Shown: in pieces, positions 24,548-32,672 of the stretch
How the letters are laid out: every line of letters begins with the position of its first letter
Numbering within the stretch: the stretch's first letter is position 1
Assembly: GCF_006539945.1 (NCBI RefSeq)
Contig: NZ_BJNZ01000012.1
Location: 55,500-119,499, forward strand
DNA from: Cellulosimicrobium cellulans
GTDB lineage: Bacteria > Actinomycetota > Actinomycetes > Actinomycetales > Cellulomonadaceae
Direction: 5' to 3'
DNA: 64,000 nt
The notes under the pieces: model-generated
The model's database searches: none
Seen by the model: only the letters and a program-made list of their open reading frames with translations
What the model was told of the DNA's origin: nothing
Program-made: the position numbers and the translations under genes

Positions 24548-25507
24548 TCAGGAGCCGACCGCCGCGGTGCCGCCGGTCGGCACCTCCTCGGGATCGTCGA
24601 GCACCGGCGCGGTGCCGACGAACGCGCGGAGCTCGTCGCCCGTGACGACGCGCGCGGGGACGGCGAGCGAGCGGACCGCACGCGCCAGCGTCGTGCCCGA
24701 CAGGCTCGGCGCACCCGACCCGGCACGGACCGCGGCCAGCACGACGTTGCCGTAGCGCCGGCCCTTGAGCTGCGCCGGCTCCGCGATCGCCGCGACCCGG
24801 TCCTGTGCGGCGGACGTCTCCCCGAACGCGGCCGCGAGCGTCGCGGCCTCGCGGCGCGCCGTCGTGAGCGGCGGACGGTCGGCGCAGTTGACCAGGTAGA
24901 CGCCGCCCGGGCGCAGGACGCGGTGCACCTCGGCCGCCATGCCGACGGTCGTGAGGTGGTCGGGCGTGCGGTCGCCGTCGAACACGTCGCGCACGACGAC
25001 GTCGTACGAGGCGTCGGGCAGGCTCGCCACCGCGTGCCGCGCGTCGTCGGGGCGCAGCCGGAGGCGCGGTGCCCGCGGCAGGTCGAACCACGTGCGCACC
25101 AGCTCGAGCAGACGGGCGTCGAGGTCGACCCCGAGCTGGGTCGAGCCCGGCCGGGTGTGCTCGACCCAGCGGGGCAGGCTGCACCCCGCCGCGCCGAGGT
25201 GCAGCGCGCGCAGGGGCGTTGGGCCGAGCTCGTCCACGACGGCCGCCATCTGCTGCATGTACTCGAACGCGAGCATCCCGGGGTCGTCGAGGTCGAGGTA
25301 CGAGCTCGGGACGCCGTTGACGTAGAGCGTGACGGCCGACGGGTGGTCCAGGTCGCGCTCGACGTGCGCGGTTCCGGTCGACGTCGGCACGGGCCCGGTC
25401 GGGAGCTCCGGCCCGGCCGCGGCGCCGCGGCCCCCGCTGCCCCGGCGCCGGGGCGGTGTGGGTGGCGCGGAGGACCCTGAGGAGCGTCGGGAGGTGCGTC
25501 GAGCCAT
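24548..25507 (-). CDS. Spermidine synthase-like (polyamine aminopropyltransferase fold) protein
   Basis: This 319-residue Rossmann-fold protein resembles the soluble half of actinobacterial spermidine-synthase-like proteins: LYVNGVPSSYLDLDDPGMLAFEYMQQM (the beta-strand gatekeeper region), LHLGAAGCSLPRWVEHTRPGSTQLGVDLD (nucleotide-binding motif), and DVVVRDVFDGDRTPDHLTT (the catalytic Asp region). A true aminopropyltransferase has GGGDG where this protein has GAAGCSL, so the reaction is uncertain. The first 45 residues are a basic, disordered extension. ATG 25507 lies 43 nt from the SOS promoter of the divergent HEPN-dinB operon. Confidence 0.75.
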   Translation of the reverse strand: MARRTSRRSSGSSAPPTPPRRRGSGGRGAAAGPELPTGPVPTSTGTAHVERDLDHPSAVTLYVNGVPSSYLDLDDPGMLAFEYMQQMAAVVDELGPTPLRALHLGAAGCSLPRWVEHTRPGSTQLGVDLDARLLELVRTWFDLPRAPRLRLRPDDARHAVASLPDASYDVVVRDVFDGDRTPDHLTTVGMAAEVHRVLRPGGVYLVNCADRPPLTTARREAATLAAAFGETSAAQDRVAAIAEPAQLKGRRYGNVVLAAVRAGSGAPSLSGTTLARAVRSLAVPARVVTGDELRAFVGTAPVLDDPEEVPTGGTAAVGS

Positions 25508-25540
25508 GTGCTCACCGTACGGGCTGGAGGACGCCCGACG

Positions 25541-25569
25541 TTGACAGGATCGAACAGGTGTTCGATAGT
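25541..25569 (+). promoter_or_regulatory. SOS promoter of the HEPN-dinB operon
   Basis: TTGACA (25541-25546), a 17-nt spacer and GATAGT (25564-25569) form one of the strongest-looking promoters in the window. The LexA box lies between and into the two elements, so LexA binding would block polymerase. GGAGGAGG follows before the start at 25587. Confidence 0.85.
25550..25565. promoter_or_regulatory. Perfect LexA (SOS) box
   Basis: TCGAACAGGTGTTCGA matches TCGAAC-N4-GTTCGA at all fixed positions. It is located between the -35 and -10 of the HEPN-dinB promoter and shares the AGGT centre with the lexA operator. Confidence 0.92.
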
Positions 25570-25586
25570 GGAGGAGGAGGTGCGCG

Positions 25587-26030
25587 ATGTCGAACGAAGC
25601 AGGCGCGAGGGGGGCGGCCGCCGTCCCCGCCGAGGTCCGTCGGCTGCTGGACCGCGCTGACGCGGAGCTCGTCGCGGCGGCTCTCGCGCAGGACGCGGGC
25701 GAGCGGTTCGTGCACGCCCATCTCGGTGCGCTGCGCGCCGCGGCGGCGGTCGTCGCGCTGCGCGCCCGACCGGTGCGTCGCGGTCGAGCCCGCTCGGTGT
25801 GGGACCAGCTCGCGGAAGCCGAGCCGTCGCTCGCCGCATGGTCCGGCTACTTCGCGAGCGGGGCGCGTGTCCGCGCCGCCGTCGACGCGGGCCGGTTCGA
25901 CGCCGTGGACCCGCGCCGGGCCGACGAGCTCATGGCGTGCGCCGAGGACTTCCGCGACGAGGTCGCGATGCTCGTCGACCCGGATGCCGGGTTCGTCCGG
26001 CTGCCCGGTCTGCGGACGGTGGCGTCGTGA
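25587..26030 (+). CDS. SAV_6107-family HEPN-domain protein, SOS-regulated
   Basis: This 147-residue all-helical protein matches the SAV_6107 HEPN family of actinobacteria. It contains an R-x4-H motif (R40 to H45, RFVHAH), the hallmark of HEPN ribonucleases, followed by LRAAAAVVALRARP and the conserved segment VWDQLAEAEPSLAAWSGYFASGARVRAAVDAG. The start ATG 25587 is 12 nt after a GGAGGAGG site. It is the first gene behind a perfect LexA box and lies 39 nt before dinB, so it should be induced with DNA polymerase IV after damage. The RNase reading rests on the motif alone. A regulatory or scaffolding role beside DinB is equally possible. Confidence 0.82.
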   Translation: MSNEAGARGAAAVPAEVRRLLDRADAELVAAALAQDAGERFVHAHLGALRAAAAVVALRARPVRRGRARSVWDQLAEAEPSLAAWSGYFASGARVRAAVDAGRFDAVDPRRADELMACAEDFRDEVAMLVDPDAGFVRLPGLRTVAS

Positions 26031-26069
26031 CCCTGGCGCGGCCCGCGTCGGACGCCCGGTGAGGCGGCG

Positions 26070-27326
26070 ATGAGCCGCGGGCCGCGCGCGGTCGTCCGCC
26101 GTGACTGGGGCGACGACGAAGAGGGGTGCTCCATCCTCCACGTCGACATGGACGCGTTCTTCGCGTCCGTCGAGCTCGCCCGGCGACCCCAGCTCGTGGG
26201 GAGGCCGGTCCTCGTCGGCGGCGCGGAACGAGGCGTCGTCCTCGCGGCGACCTACGAGGCGCGGGCGTTCGGCGTCCACTCGGCGATGCCGATGGTCACC
26301 GCGCGCCGGCTGTGCCCGCAGGCGATCGTCGTCCCGCCGGACCACACGCGCTACCACGAGGTCTCCCGCGCGGTCATGGCGGCGATCGGCGAGATCACCG
26401 CGCTCGTGGAGCAGGTGAGCGTCGACGAGGCCTTCCTCGACGTGAGCGGGGCGCGGCGGCGCCTCGGGCCTCCGACGCGGATCGCGGCCGAGCTCCGGCG
26501 TCGCGTGCGGGCCGAGCACGGCATCACCTGCTCGGTCGGCATCGCGACGAACAAGTTCGTCGCCAAGCTGGCCTCGACGCACGCCAAGCCCGACGGCGTG
26601 CTCCTCGTGCCGGCGGCCGCCACCGTCCCGTTCCTGCGCACGCTGCCCGTCGGCGCGCTGTGGGGCGTGGGGGAGCGGACCGAGAGCGTGCTCGCGCAGT
26701 GGGGCATCCGCACGGTCGCCGAGCTCGCCGACACGGACGTGGCGTCGCTCCAGGCGGCGGTCGGCAAGGTCGCGGGCGCGCACCTGCACGACCTCGCGTG
26801 GGGGCGCGACCCCCGGCCGGTCGAGCCGGAGCGGTCGGAACGGAGCATCGGTGCCGAGACGACGTTCGCGCACGACCTGCGCGACCTCGCGGCGGTCCAG
26901 GCGCGCGTGCTGGAGCTCGCCGACCGGTGCGCCGGCCGGCTGCGCCACCAGGGTCTCGTCGCGCGCACTGTGAGCGTGAAGGTCCGGACGAGCGACTTCC
27001 GCACCGTGACCCGCGCGCGGACCCTCGGCGCCCCGACGGACGTCGCGCGCGAGATCTACCTCGTGGCGCGCGAGCTCGTCGCGAGCGTCGACCTGCGGGG
27101 CCTCGCCGTCCGGCTCGTGGGGGTCCGCGCCGAGGGTCTCGAACCCCGTGCGGAGGCCGTCGTGCAGCCCACGCTCGAGGAAGCCGTCGAGGAGACGAGC
27201 GCGGCCCGGCGTCGGGTGGAGGAAGCCGTCGACGCGGTCCGAGGGCGGTTCGGGGTGAGATCCATCGCCATGGGGCCCGCGAGGGCCCGCTCGACTACCA
27301 CCCCCGCGGATGTCGATCTATCCTGA
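26070..27326 (+). CDS. dinB: DNA polymerase IV (Y-family translesion polymerase)
   Basis: DinB copies past damaged bases at the cost of errors. The 418-residue protein has the first catalytic motif HVDMDAFFASVE (D26, steric gate F30/F31), SVDEAFLDV (D119, E120), the CSVGIATNKFVAKLAS block, the HhH-like GVGERTESVLAQWGIRTVAELA, and a little-finger domain (about 270-380). QPTL near residue 361 could be a beta-clamp contact. It is the second gene of a LexA-controlled operon after the HEPN protein. It is preceded by the purine-rich GAGGCGGCG. DUF3040 follows 36 nt downstream and may be read through from the same promoter. Confidence 0.96.
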   Translation: MSRGPRAVVRRDWGDDEEGCSILHVDMDAFFASVELARRPQLVGRPVLVGGAERGVVLAATYEARAFGVHSAMPMVTARRLCPQAIVVPPDHTRYHEVSRAVMAAIGEITALVEQVSVDEAFLDVSGARRRLGPPTRIAAELRRRVRAEHGITCSVGIATNKFVAKLASTHAKPDGVLLVPAAATVPFLRTLPVGALWGVGERTESVLAQWGIRTVAELADTDVASLQAAVGKVAGAHLHDLAWGRDPRPVEPERSERSIGAETTFAHDLRDLAAVQARVLELADRCAGRLRHQGLVARTVSVKVRTSDFRTVTRARTLGAPTDVAREIYLVARELVASVDLRGLAVRLVGVRAEGLEPRAEAVVQPTLEEAVEETSAARRRVEEAVDAVRGRFGVRSIAMGPARARSTTTPADVDLS

Positions 27327-27362
27327 GGGTGACACACGACCACGTGGAGAAACGGGGTGCTC

Positions 27363-27758
27363 ATGCCTCTGTCTGAGTACGAGCAGCGGGTATTGGAGCA
27401 GATGGAGCGCGCGCTCACCTCGGACGATCCGCGGTTGGCCAACACGCTCCAGGCGCCACGGCGACGTTCGGCGCTGCGTTACGTCCTGGCCGGAGTCGGC
27501 GTCGTCGGCGGCCTCCTCCTCCTCGTGCTGGGTGCTGCGCTCTCGCAGACCTGGCTCGGGGTGATCGGCTTCGTCCTCATGTTCGGGGGCGTCGTCCTGG
27601 TCTTCCAGTCTCCGCGCTCGTCGCGCAAGGGACCGGTGGGGACCGTCGAGGCGGACGGTACCGTCCGCCCTGCCGCGCCGAGCAAGCCGGGCCGCAAGCC
27701 GTTCCTCAGCCGACTGGAAGAGCGCTGGGACCGTCGGCGCGAGCAGGACGGTCGCTGA
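27363..27758 (+). CDS. DUF3040 membrane protein
   Basis: This 131-residue protein has the DUF3040 signature MPLSEYEQRVLEQMERALTSDDPRLA, two predicted membrane segments (about 41-60 and 64-82) and a basic cytoplasmic tail. The family is actinobacteria-specific and often lies near the mraZ division cluster; its function is unknown. ATG 27363 was chosen to match the family start; GTG 27357 is an in-frame alternative. The last 53 nt of the gene overlap the end of the convergent TgpA gene, so both 3' ends are coding on both strands. Confidence 0.87.
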   Translation: MPLSEYEQRVLEQMERALTSDDPRLANTLQAPRRRSALRYVLAGVGVVGGLLLLVLGAALSQTWLGVIGFVLMFGGVVLVFQSPRSSRKGPVGTVEADGTVRPAAPSKPGRKPFLSRLEERWDRRREQDGR

Positions 27759-30006
27759 GCGACTCCTCGATCGCGTCGACCGCCGCGTCGACGAGCTCCT
27801 GGAGCCGATCGGGGCGGGCGACCGTCCGCGGCTCCGGGGCGTAGCGCTCGGCCTCGAGGGCGGACGCCAGCCCGGCGACCGCCTCGGCGACGTCCTCGTC
27901 CCGCGGGTGCTGCCCGCGACGCGCCTGCAGCGCCGCGACGACCGCCGCGGGAACTTGCCGGGGTGTCGTCGACGACGGCCACCGGACCTCGAGCGCCCCG
28001 AGCCGTCCGGTGAGCTCGGCCCACGCGTCCTCGGCATCCCGCAGGCTCTGCGTCTCGGACCGTCGACGGAGCGCGAGCCACAGCGCGCCGCAGACGGCGA
28101 TCGCGACGAGGAGCGCGACGCCCACGACGAGCAGCCAGGGTGCGCCGTCGTCCTGAGCGCCGCCGTTCGTCCCGCCCGTGCCGGGCGTGGTGGGCACCGG
28201 GCTCGCGGGGGCGGAGGGAGCCGCGGTCGTCGCGCCCGGCGTCGGCACGTTGCCGGGGTCTCCCGGGCCCCCCGGCGTCACGGCCACGGGGGTCGCCCAC
28301 CGCGGGGTCGGGCCCGTCTGCTGGGCCGGGGTCGGCTCGAACCGCACCCAGCCCTGCCCCGGGAACCAGAGCTCCGGCCAGGCGTGGGAGTCGCGCCCGG
28401 TGACCTGGAAGCTCGAGTCGTCGACGCGTTCGCCCGGCAGGAACCCGACGCCGAGACGTGCGGGGATGCCGAGGGTCCGCGCCATCATCGTCATCGAGGT
28501 CGCGAACTGGACGCAGTATCCCGTCCGGTCCTGGAGGAAGTCCCAGACCGCGTCGCCGGAGTCGCCCGGCGGTACCTCGGTCGAGTAGGTGAACTGCGAG
28601 ACGTCGCGGAAGTAGGTCTGCAGGGCGAGCGCCTGGTCGTAGCGCGTCGGAGCCCCGTCGACGACGGCGGCGGCCAGGTCGCGGATGTCCTGCTCGTGCT
28701 CGGTCGCCGGCACGTCGAGGTAGTTGGGGTCGTCCGGGTCCGCGCCGGTCGCCCCCCGCAGGGACGCCGCGTCCAGCGGCCGGGAGAAGACCGCGAGCTC
28801 GTACGCGGTGCCCGCGCCGGTCGGCTGGTCCCCGAGCACCTCGTCGCGGACGTCGTCGTACGACCAGTCGCCGTCGATGTCCACGGTGCGGGGCTCGGTC
28901 GGGACGGGGAGCTTGGTGTCCCGCAGCGACTCGAGCGTGACGCGCACGGACGTGGGATCCTCGACGCCGGCCGGATCGGTGGGCCACAGCAGCTGGTCCG
29001 CGCCCTCGATCGGGGTGCCGTCGCGGTCCGCGCCGCGCCGCCAGTTCGTGCCGTCGAAGCCCGTGAGGGTGAACACGCGGAGCGGGCCGACCTCGTCCGC
29101 GTCGGTCCGGTAGCGCAGCACCACCTCGCCCGATCGCTCCGCGAGGTCGCGCCGCATGTCGAGGTCGTCGGAGAGCCGCACCGTCTGCCCGGTCGAGGAG
29201 AACAGGCGCGACCACGACGCGGACGCGACCTCGGGGAGCGAGGCGCTCGCCGAACCGAGACCCAGGGCGACGACCGCGACGGCGACCGCCACGACGAGCG
29301 CGCCGGCGGCCCGCAGGCCGCCGGCCGCACGGTCCTCCGCGCGGCGTGCGGACGCGCCGCGCCGCACGGTGCGGTGCGGGTTGTCGACCGCGAGGAGCAG
29401 GACGAGCGCGACCACGGTCACGACGAACGCCAGGGGTGGGATCTCGCCCATGATGACGAGCCCCGGGATCCACAGGGCGAGGAGCGGCAGCGCGACCCCG
29501 GCGCTCAGGCGGAGCCCGCCCGCCATGAGGTCGGCGACGAGGAAGACGACGATCGCGCCCCCGACAGCCATGAGTGCGATCGGCAGGCTCGGGTCGATCG
29601 GGGCGACCTCCGCGAGCGTGAGGTCCCGCGCCGTGGAGAGCCGGGACAGGACCCGGTCGACGTTGGAGAGGCCGATGAGGAGGGAGAAGCGGTCGGTCGG
29701 GCCCCCGTAGAGCCCGAGCAGCGCCCAGAGGCCGACGACGAGACCGGCGAGCGAGGGGAGCAGCGCTGCCGGCGGGGCGAGGACCTCGCCCCGTGCCGCG
29801 TGGCCGCGCTCGAGGGCGTAGCGCGAGATCCCGGTCACGAGCGCCAGGACCGCGACGGTGCGCACCGCGGTGCCGGTCCAGCCACCCGGCCCGATGACGC
29901 TCCCGAGCGCGTACGTCGACGCGACGACGGCGACGGCGACGAGCCCGCTCGTCGCGAGCACGCGGAAGCCGACAGGGGTCGAGGTGTCCGGTCGGGACGT
30001 GGTCAT
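27706..30006 (-). CDS. TgpA-type membrane transglutaminase-like protein (DUF3488-TGc-DUF4129)
   Basis: This 766-residue membrane protein has an N-terminal bundle of about six membrane segments (20-250), an extracytoplasmic transglutaminase core with catalytic Cys498 (GYCVQFATSM) and His541 (DSHAWPELWF) followed by WVRFEPTPA, a linker rich in Pro/Gly/Thr, another membrane segment near 640-665, and a C-terminal DUF4129-like cytoplasmic region. The family is co-operonic with MoxR and DUF58 across bacteria and is thought to act on envelope proteins, but substrates are unknown. ATG 30006 overlaps the DUF58 stop (ATGA). Its C-terminal 17 codons overlap the DUF3040 gene on the other strand. Confidence 0.9.
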   Translation of the reverse strand: MTTSRPDTSTPVGFRVLATSGLVAVAVVASTYALGSVIGPGGWTGTAVRTVAVLALVTGISRYALERGHAARGEVLAPPAALLPSLAGLVVGLWALLGLYGGPTDRFSLLIGLSNVDRVLSRLSTARDLTLAEVAPIDPSLPIALMAVGGAIVVFLVADLMAGGLRLSAGVALPLLALWIPGLVIMGEIPPLAFVVTVVALVLLLAVDNPHRTVRRGASARRAEDRAAGGLRAAGALVVAVAVAVVALGLGSASASLPEVASASWSRLFSSTGQTVRLSDDLDMRRDLAERSGEVVLRYRTDADEVGPLRVFTLTGFDGTNWRRGADRDGTPIEGADQLLWPTDPAGVEDPTSVRVTLESLRDTKLPVPTEPRTVDIDGDWSYDDVRDEVLGDQPTGAGTAYELAVFSRPLDAASLRGATGADPDDPNYLDVPATEHEQDIRDLAAAVVDGAPTRYDQALALQTYFRDVSQFTYSTEVPPGDSGDAVWDFLQDRTGYCVQFATSMTMMARTLGIPARLGVGFLPGERVDDSSFQVTGRDSHAWPELWFPGQGWVRFEPTPAQQTGPTPRWATPVAVTPGGPGDPGNVPTPGATTAAPSAPASPVPTTPGTGGTNGGAQDDGAPWLLVVGVALLVAIAVCGALWLALRRRSETQSLRDAEDAWAELTGRLGALEVRWPSSTTPRQVPAAVVAALQARRGQHPRDEDVAEAVAGLASALEAERYAPEPRTVARPDRLQELVDAAVDAIEESLSDRPARADGPSALPVG

Positions 30007-31343
30007 CGCGAGCCCTCCACGAGCAGGGTCCAGGCGTGCTCCAGGGACGCCGACGGGTCGACGAGCGCCACGTGCCACCCGGTGGACCGCAGGGTGGCCA
30101 CGGTCTCGAGCGCGTCGGCGTGCTCGGGCGCCCAGGGCCGTGCGCTCACGACGAGCGCGCGGTGCAGGCCGTCGCCGGCCATGGCCGCGACCGTGTGCCG
30201 GGCGACGGAGCCGAGCGGGCCGAGCACCGCGACGGTGATCTCGCCCGGACGCCGGTCCCGCCGCAGCGCCTCGGAGGTCGCGACGACCGAGCGGTCGGCG
30301 TCCGCGACCACGTGGTGCCCGTGGAGGTCGACGGTGGCGTCCAGGAGGTCGGCCGGGCCTTCGCCCGAGCGGTTGACGCGGAAGCCCGTGCCCGACACGA
30401 CGGGAGCGAGCGACGTCGGGACGAGCCGGACGGGGTGCCCGGCCTGGAGGAGGGAGACGCCGATCGACGCGGCGCACTCGACCGCCCACTCGCCGTCGGC
30501 GAGGGCGCGTGGGCTCGACGCGGCGAGCTCCGGGTGGGGCAGGAGCCCGCGGTCCAGGAGGACGCTGACGGGCGGCAGGCCCGCGCTCTCGTCCGCGCGG
30601 ACCATGAGCTGGCCGTGCCGGGCCGCGCTGGCCCAGTGCACGCGCCGCGGGTCGTCGCCGGCCACGTAGTCGCGCAGCACCGAGTCATCGCTCGACGCGA
30701 GCCGAGCACCCGACGCGGAGCGCTCGTGCTCGCCGAACGCCCGCGACCCGCGGACGGGCAGCTCGACCGTGCGCGGCCACACCGCGACGGCGGTGGGGTC
30801 GCCGAGCTCCTGGGTCGCGCTGACCAGGCCGAAGAGGTCGACCCGCGTCGTGAGGAGCGGGCCGAGCGGCCACCGGCCACGGCGGAGCGGGCGCAGGCGG
30901 TAGCGGACCGCGATGTGGTCGCCCACCGTCGCGACCTGAGCCCGCAGGGAGCCCTGGTCGCACAGCTCGTGCGCCGCCTGCTCGCTGATCCGCAGGCGGG
31001 CGAGCGTCGTGGCCGTGGACGACGTCGCCCGCGTGGCCGCGACCGTGAGGCGCGCCGTCGTGAACTGCCCGCGCACGGCGGGGTTCGGCTGGACGCGGCG
31101 CGTCACGTGCAGGGCGCCACGGCCGCGGTCGATCCGGCGCACGGCCATCCAGCACCAGGCGGCGCCGACGGCGAGCGCCCCCGCGACCCCGAGCCCGACG
31201 AGGTCGGGCAGCCCGAGCGTGACGCCCAGGACGGCGAGCGCGGCGCCGGCGGCGAGCACCACCGTGCCGCGGCGGGTCAGGCGCGCGCTGGCGAGGCTCC
31301 TGCCCCTGCCGCGGAGCCGCGCGAGGAACGACGGGGCGCGCAC
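30003..31343 (-). CDS. DUF58-domain membrane protein
   Basis: This 446-residue protein has two adjacent membrane segments (about 28-68), a beta-rich domain (75-200) and the conserved DUF58 block DYVAGDDPRRVHWASAARHGQLMVR with a von Willebrand A-like fold after it. DUF58 proteins pair with MoxR ATPases, possibly as chaperone-activated assembly factors for envelope enzymes. GTG 31343 begins 1 nt after the MoxR stop and the gene overlaps TgpA by 4 nt, so the three are strictly co-translated. The exact function is unproven. Confidence 0.9.
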   Translation of the reverse strand: MRAPSFLARLRGRGRSLASARLTRRGTVVLAAGAALAVLGVTLGLPDLVGLGVAGALAVGAAWCWMAVRRIDRGRGALHVTRRVQPNPAVRGQFTTARLTVAATRATSSTATTLARLRISEQAAHELCDQGSLRAQVATVGDHIAVRYRLRPLRRGRWPLGPLLTTRVDLFGLVSATQELGDPTAVAVWPRTVELPVRGSRAFGEHERSASGARLASSDDSVLRDYVAGDDPRRVHWASAARHGQLMVRADESAGLPPVSVLLDRGLLPHPELAASSPRALADGEWAVECAASIGVSLLQAGHPVRLVPTSLAPVVSGTGFRVNRSGEGPADLLDATVDLHGHHVVADADRSVVATSEALRRDRRPGEITVAVLGPLGSVARHTVAAMAGDGLHRALVVSARPWAPEHADALETVATLRSTGWHVALVDPSASLEHAWTLLVEGSR

Positions 31344-31344
31344 G

Positions 31345-32364
31345 TCAGCGTCGCTCGGTCGCGTCCAGGGCGGGGATCGGCGTCTGCGCCACGATCGACG
31401 CGACGACGGCCTCGGCGTCCTGGCCCGAGAGCCGGGCCTCGGTCGTGATGACGAGCCGGTGCGCGAGGACGGGGACGGCGAGGTACTGCACGTCGTCGGG
31501 GAGCACGTGGTCGCGCCCCGCCATGGCCGCGAGGGACTTCGCCGCGCGCAGGAGCTGGAGCGTCGTCCGGGGTGACGCCCCGAGCCGCAGGCCGGGGTGC
31601 TCGCGCGTCGCGGTGACGAGGGCGAGCACGTACCGCTTGACGGCGCTCGACGCGTAGACGGCGCGCGCGACCTCGGCGAACCGCAGGACGGCCGCGCCGG
31701 TGGTCACGGGGCGGAGGTGGGCCAGCGGGTTGTCCGACTCCTGCCGGTCGAGCATCCGGAGCTCGGCGTCGACGTCGGGGTAGCCGACCGTCAGCCGCGC
31801 CATGAAGCGGTCGCGCTGCGCCTCCGGCAAGGGGTAGGTGCCCTCCATCTCGACGGGGTTCTGCGTCGCGACGACGAGGAAGGGGCTCGGCAACGGGTGG
31901 GTGGTCCCGTCGACCGTGGTCTGGCCCTCCTCCATGCACTCGAGGAGCGCCGACTGCGTCTTGGGGGAGGCGCGGTTGATCTCGTCGCCGATGACGATGT
32001 TGGAGAAGACCGGCCCCGGGCGGAACTCGAACTCGTGGTTCGCCGCACGGTAGATGTTGACGCCGGTGAGGTCGCTCGGCAGGAGGTCCGGCGTGAACTG
32101 GATGCGGCCGACCTTGCAGTCGATCGTGCGGGCCAGCGCCTTGGCGAGCGTCGTCTTGCCGACGCCGGGGACGTCCTCGATGAGGAGGTGGCCCTGGGCG
32201 AGGAGGACGGCGACGGTGACGGTCACGAGGTCCGGACGGCCCGTGACGACGGACTCGATGCCGGAGCGGATCCGGCCCGTGGTCTCGACCAGCTCGTCGA
32301 GACCGGCGAGCGCGTCGCCCCCGGGCTCGTCGGAGGGCGCGACAGGGGCGATGTCGGGGAGCAC
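31345..32364 (-). CDS. MoxR-family AAA+ ATPase
   Basis: This 339-residue AAA+ protein has Walker A DVPGVGKTT (about 64-72), Walker B VIGDEINRA (124-132), the sensor-1 region VATQNPVEMEGTYPLPEAQRDRF, the arginine-finger helix after it, and the MoxR-specific C-terminal lid with SPRTTLQLLRAAKSLAA. MoxR proteins are chaperones that insert metals or cofactors or mature secreted or membrane complexes. It leads the MoxR-DUF58-TgpA operon. GTG 32364 has CGGAGG 6 nt upstream. A TAGGCT hexamer at 32428-32423 is a likely -10. Two GTGGAG repeats lie 174 bp upstream of the start on this strand. Confidence 0.92.
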   Translation of the reverse strand: MLPDIAPVAPSDEPGGDALAGLDELVETTGRIRSGIESVVTGRPDLVTVTVAVLLAQGHLLIEDVPGVGKTTLAKALARTIDCKVGRIQFTPDLLPSDLTGVNIYRAANHEFEFRPGPVFSNIVIGDEINRASPKTQSALLECMEEGQTTVDGTTHPLPSPFLVVATQNPVEMEGTYPLPEAQRDRFMARLTVGYPDVDAELRMLDRQESDNPLAHLRPVTTGAAVLRFAEVARAVYASSAVKRYVLALVTATREHPGLRLGASPRTTLQLLRAAKSLAAMAGRDHVLPDDVQYLAVPVLAHRLVITTEARLSGQDAEAVVASIVAQTPIPALDATERR

Positions 32365-32537
32365 GGAGACCTCCGTCGTCGGTGGCGCAGTGCCGCGGAC
32401 CAGGGAGACCGCGGGTGGGAAGAGCCTAGTGGACCGCCGGCCCTGCGCCGAGCGTCCGCGCGAGGACCGGACGCCGCGCGGCCGCTGCGTGCGCCACCCC
32501 TGGACCGACGTCGCGACGCGCCATGGGGAGTGCTCCC

Positions 32538-32553
32538 CTCCACCGCGCTCCAC
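32538..32553 (-). promoter_or_regulatory. Reverse-strand pair of MraZ-box-like repeats
   Basis: Two GTGGAG hexamers on the minus strand (32553-32548, 32543-32538) have the same 10-bp period as the three plus-strand repeats at 32615-32640. They point toward the MoxR operon. Two copies may be too few for strong MraZ binding. Confidence 0.4.
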
Positions 32554-32614
32554 CCAACGTGACCTGCGGAGATCCTGCGAAGGCGGGTGAAAGCCCGGGG
32601 TTTCACCGAGAGCG

Positions 32615-32640
32615 GTGGAGGGAAGTGGAGTACCGTGGAG
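32615..32640 (+). promoter_or_regulatory. MraZ binding boxes (three GTGGAG repeats, 10-bp period)
   Basis: GTGGAG occurs at 32615-32620, 32625-32630 and 32635-32640. MraZ homologues bind such tandem repeats, about one helical turn apart, in front of their own operon. The third repeat ends 32 nt before the mraZ start, so binding would occlude the promoter or early leader. Confidence 0.8.
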
Positions 32641-32672
32641 GAGAAGGGAGCAGGAGGGGAGGTGCCAGGTGC

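Larger units (their letters stand above)
32365..32672. promoter_or_regulatory. 308-bp divergent control region of moxR operon and mraZ
   Basis: It holds the moxR -10 (TAGGCT, 32428-32423, minus strand), a pair of minus-strand GTGGAG repeats (32553-32548 and 32543-32538), three plus-strand GTGGAG repeats (32615, 32625, 32635), and the purine-rich mraZ leader with several GGAG/GGGAGG elements. A clear -35/-10 pair for mraZ was not found. Confidence 0.6.

Noticed and set aside
25587..27326. HEPN gene and dinB as a toxin-antitoxin pair
   Set aside because: No antitoxin-like (MNT or small DNA-binding) gene is present, dinB is a full polymerase, and the promoter is LexA-controlled.
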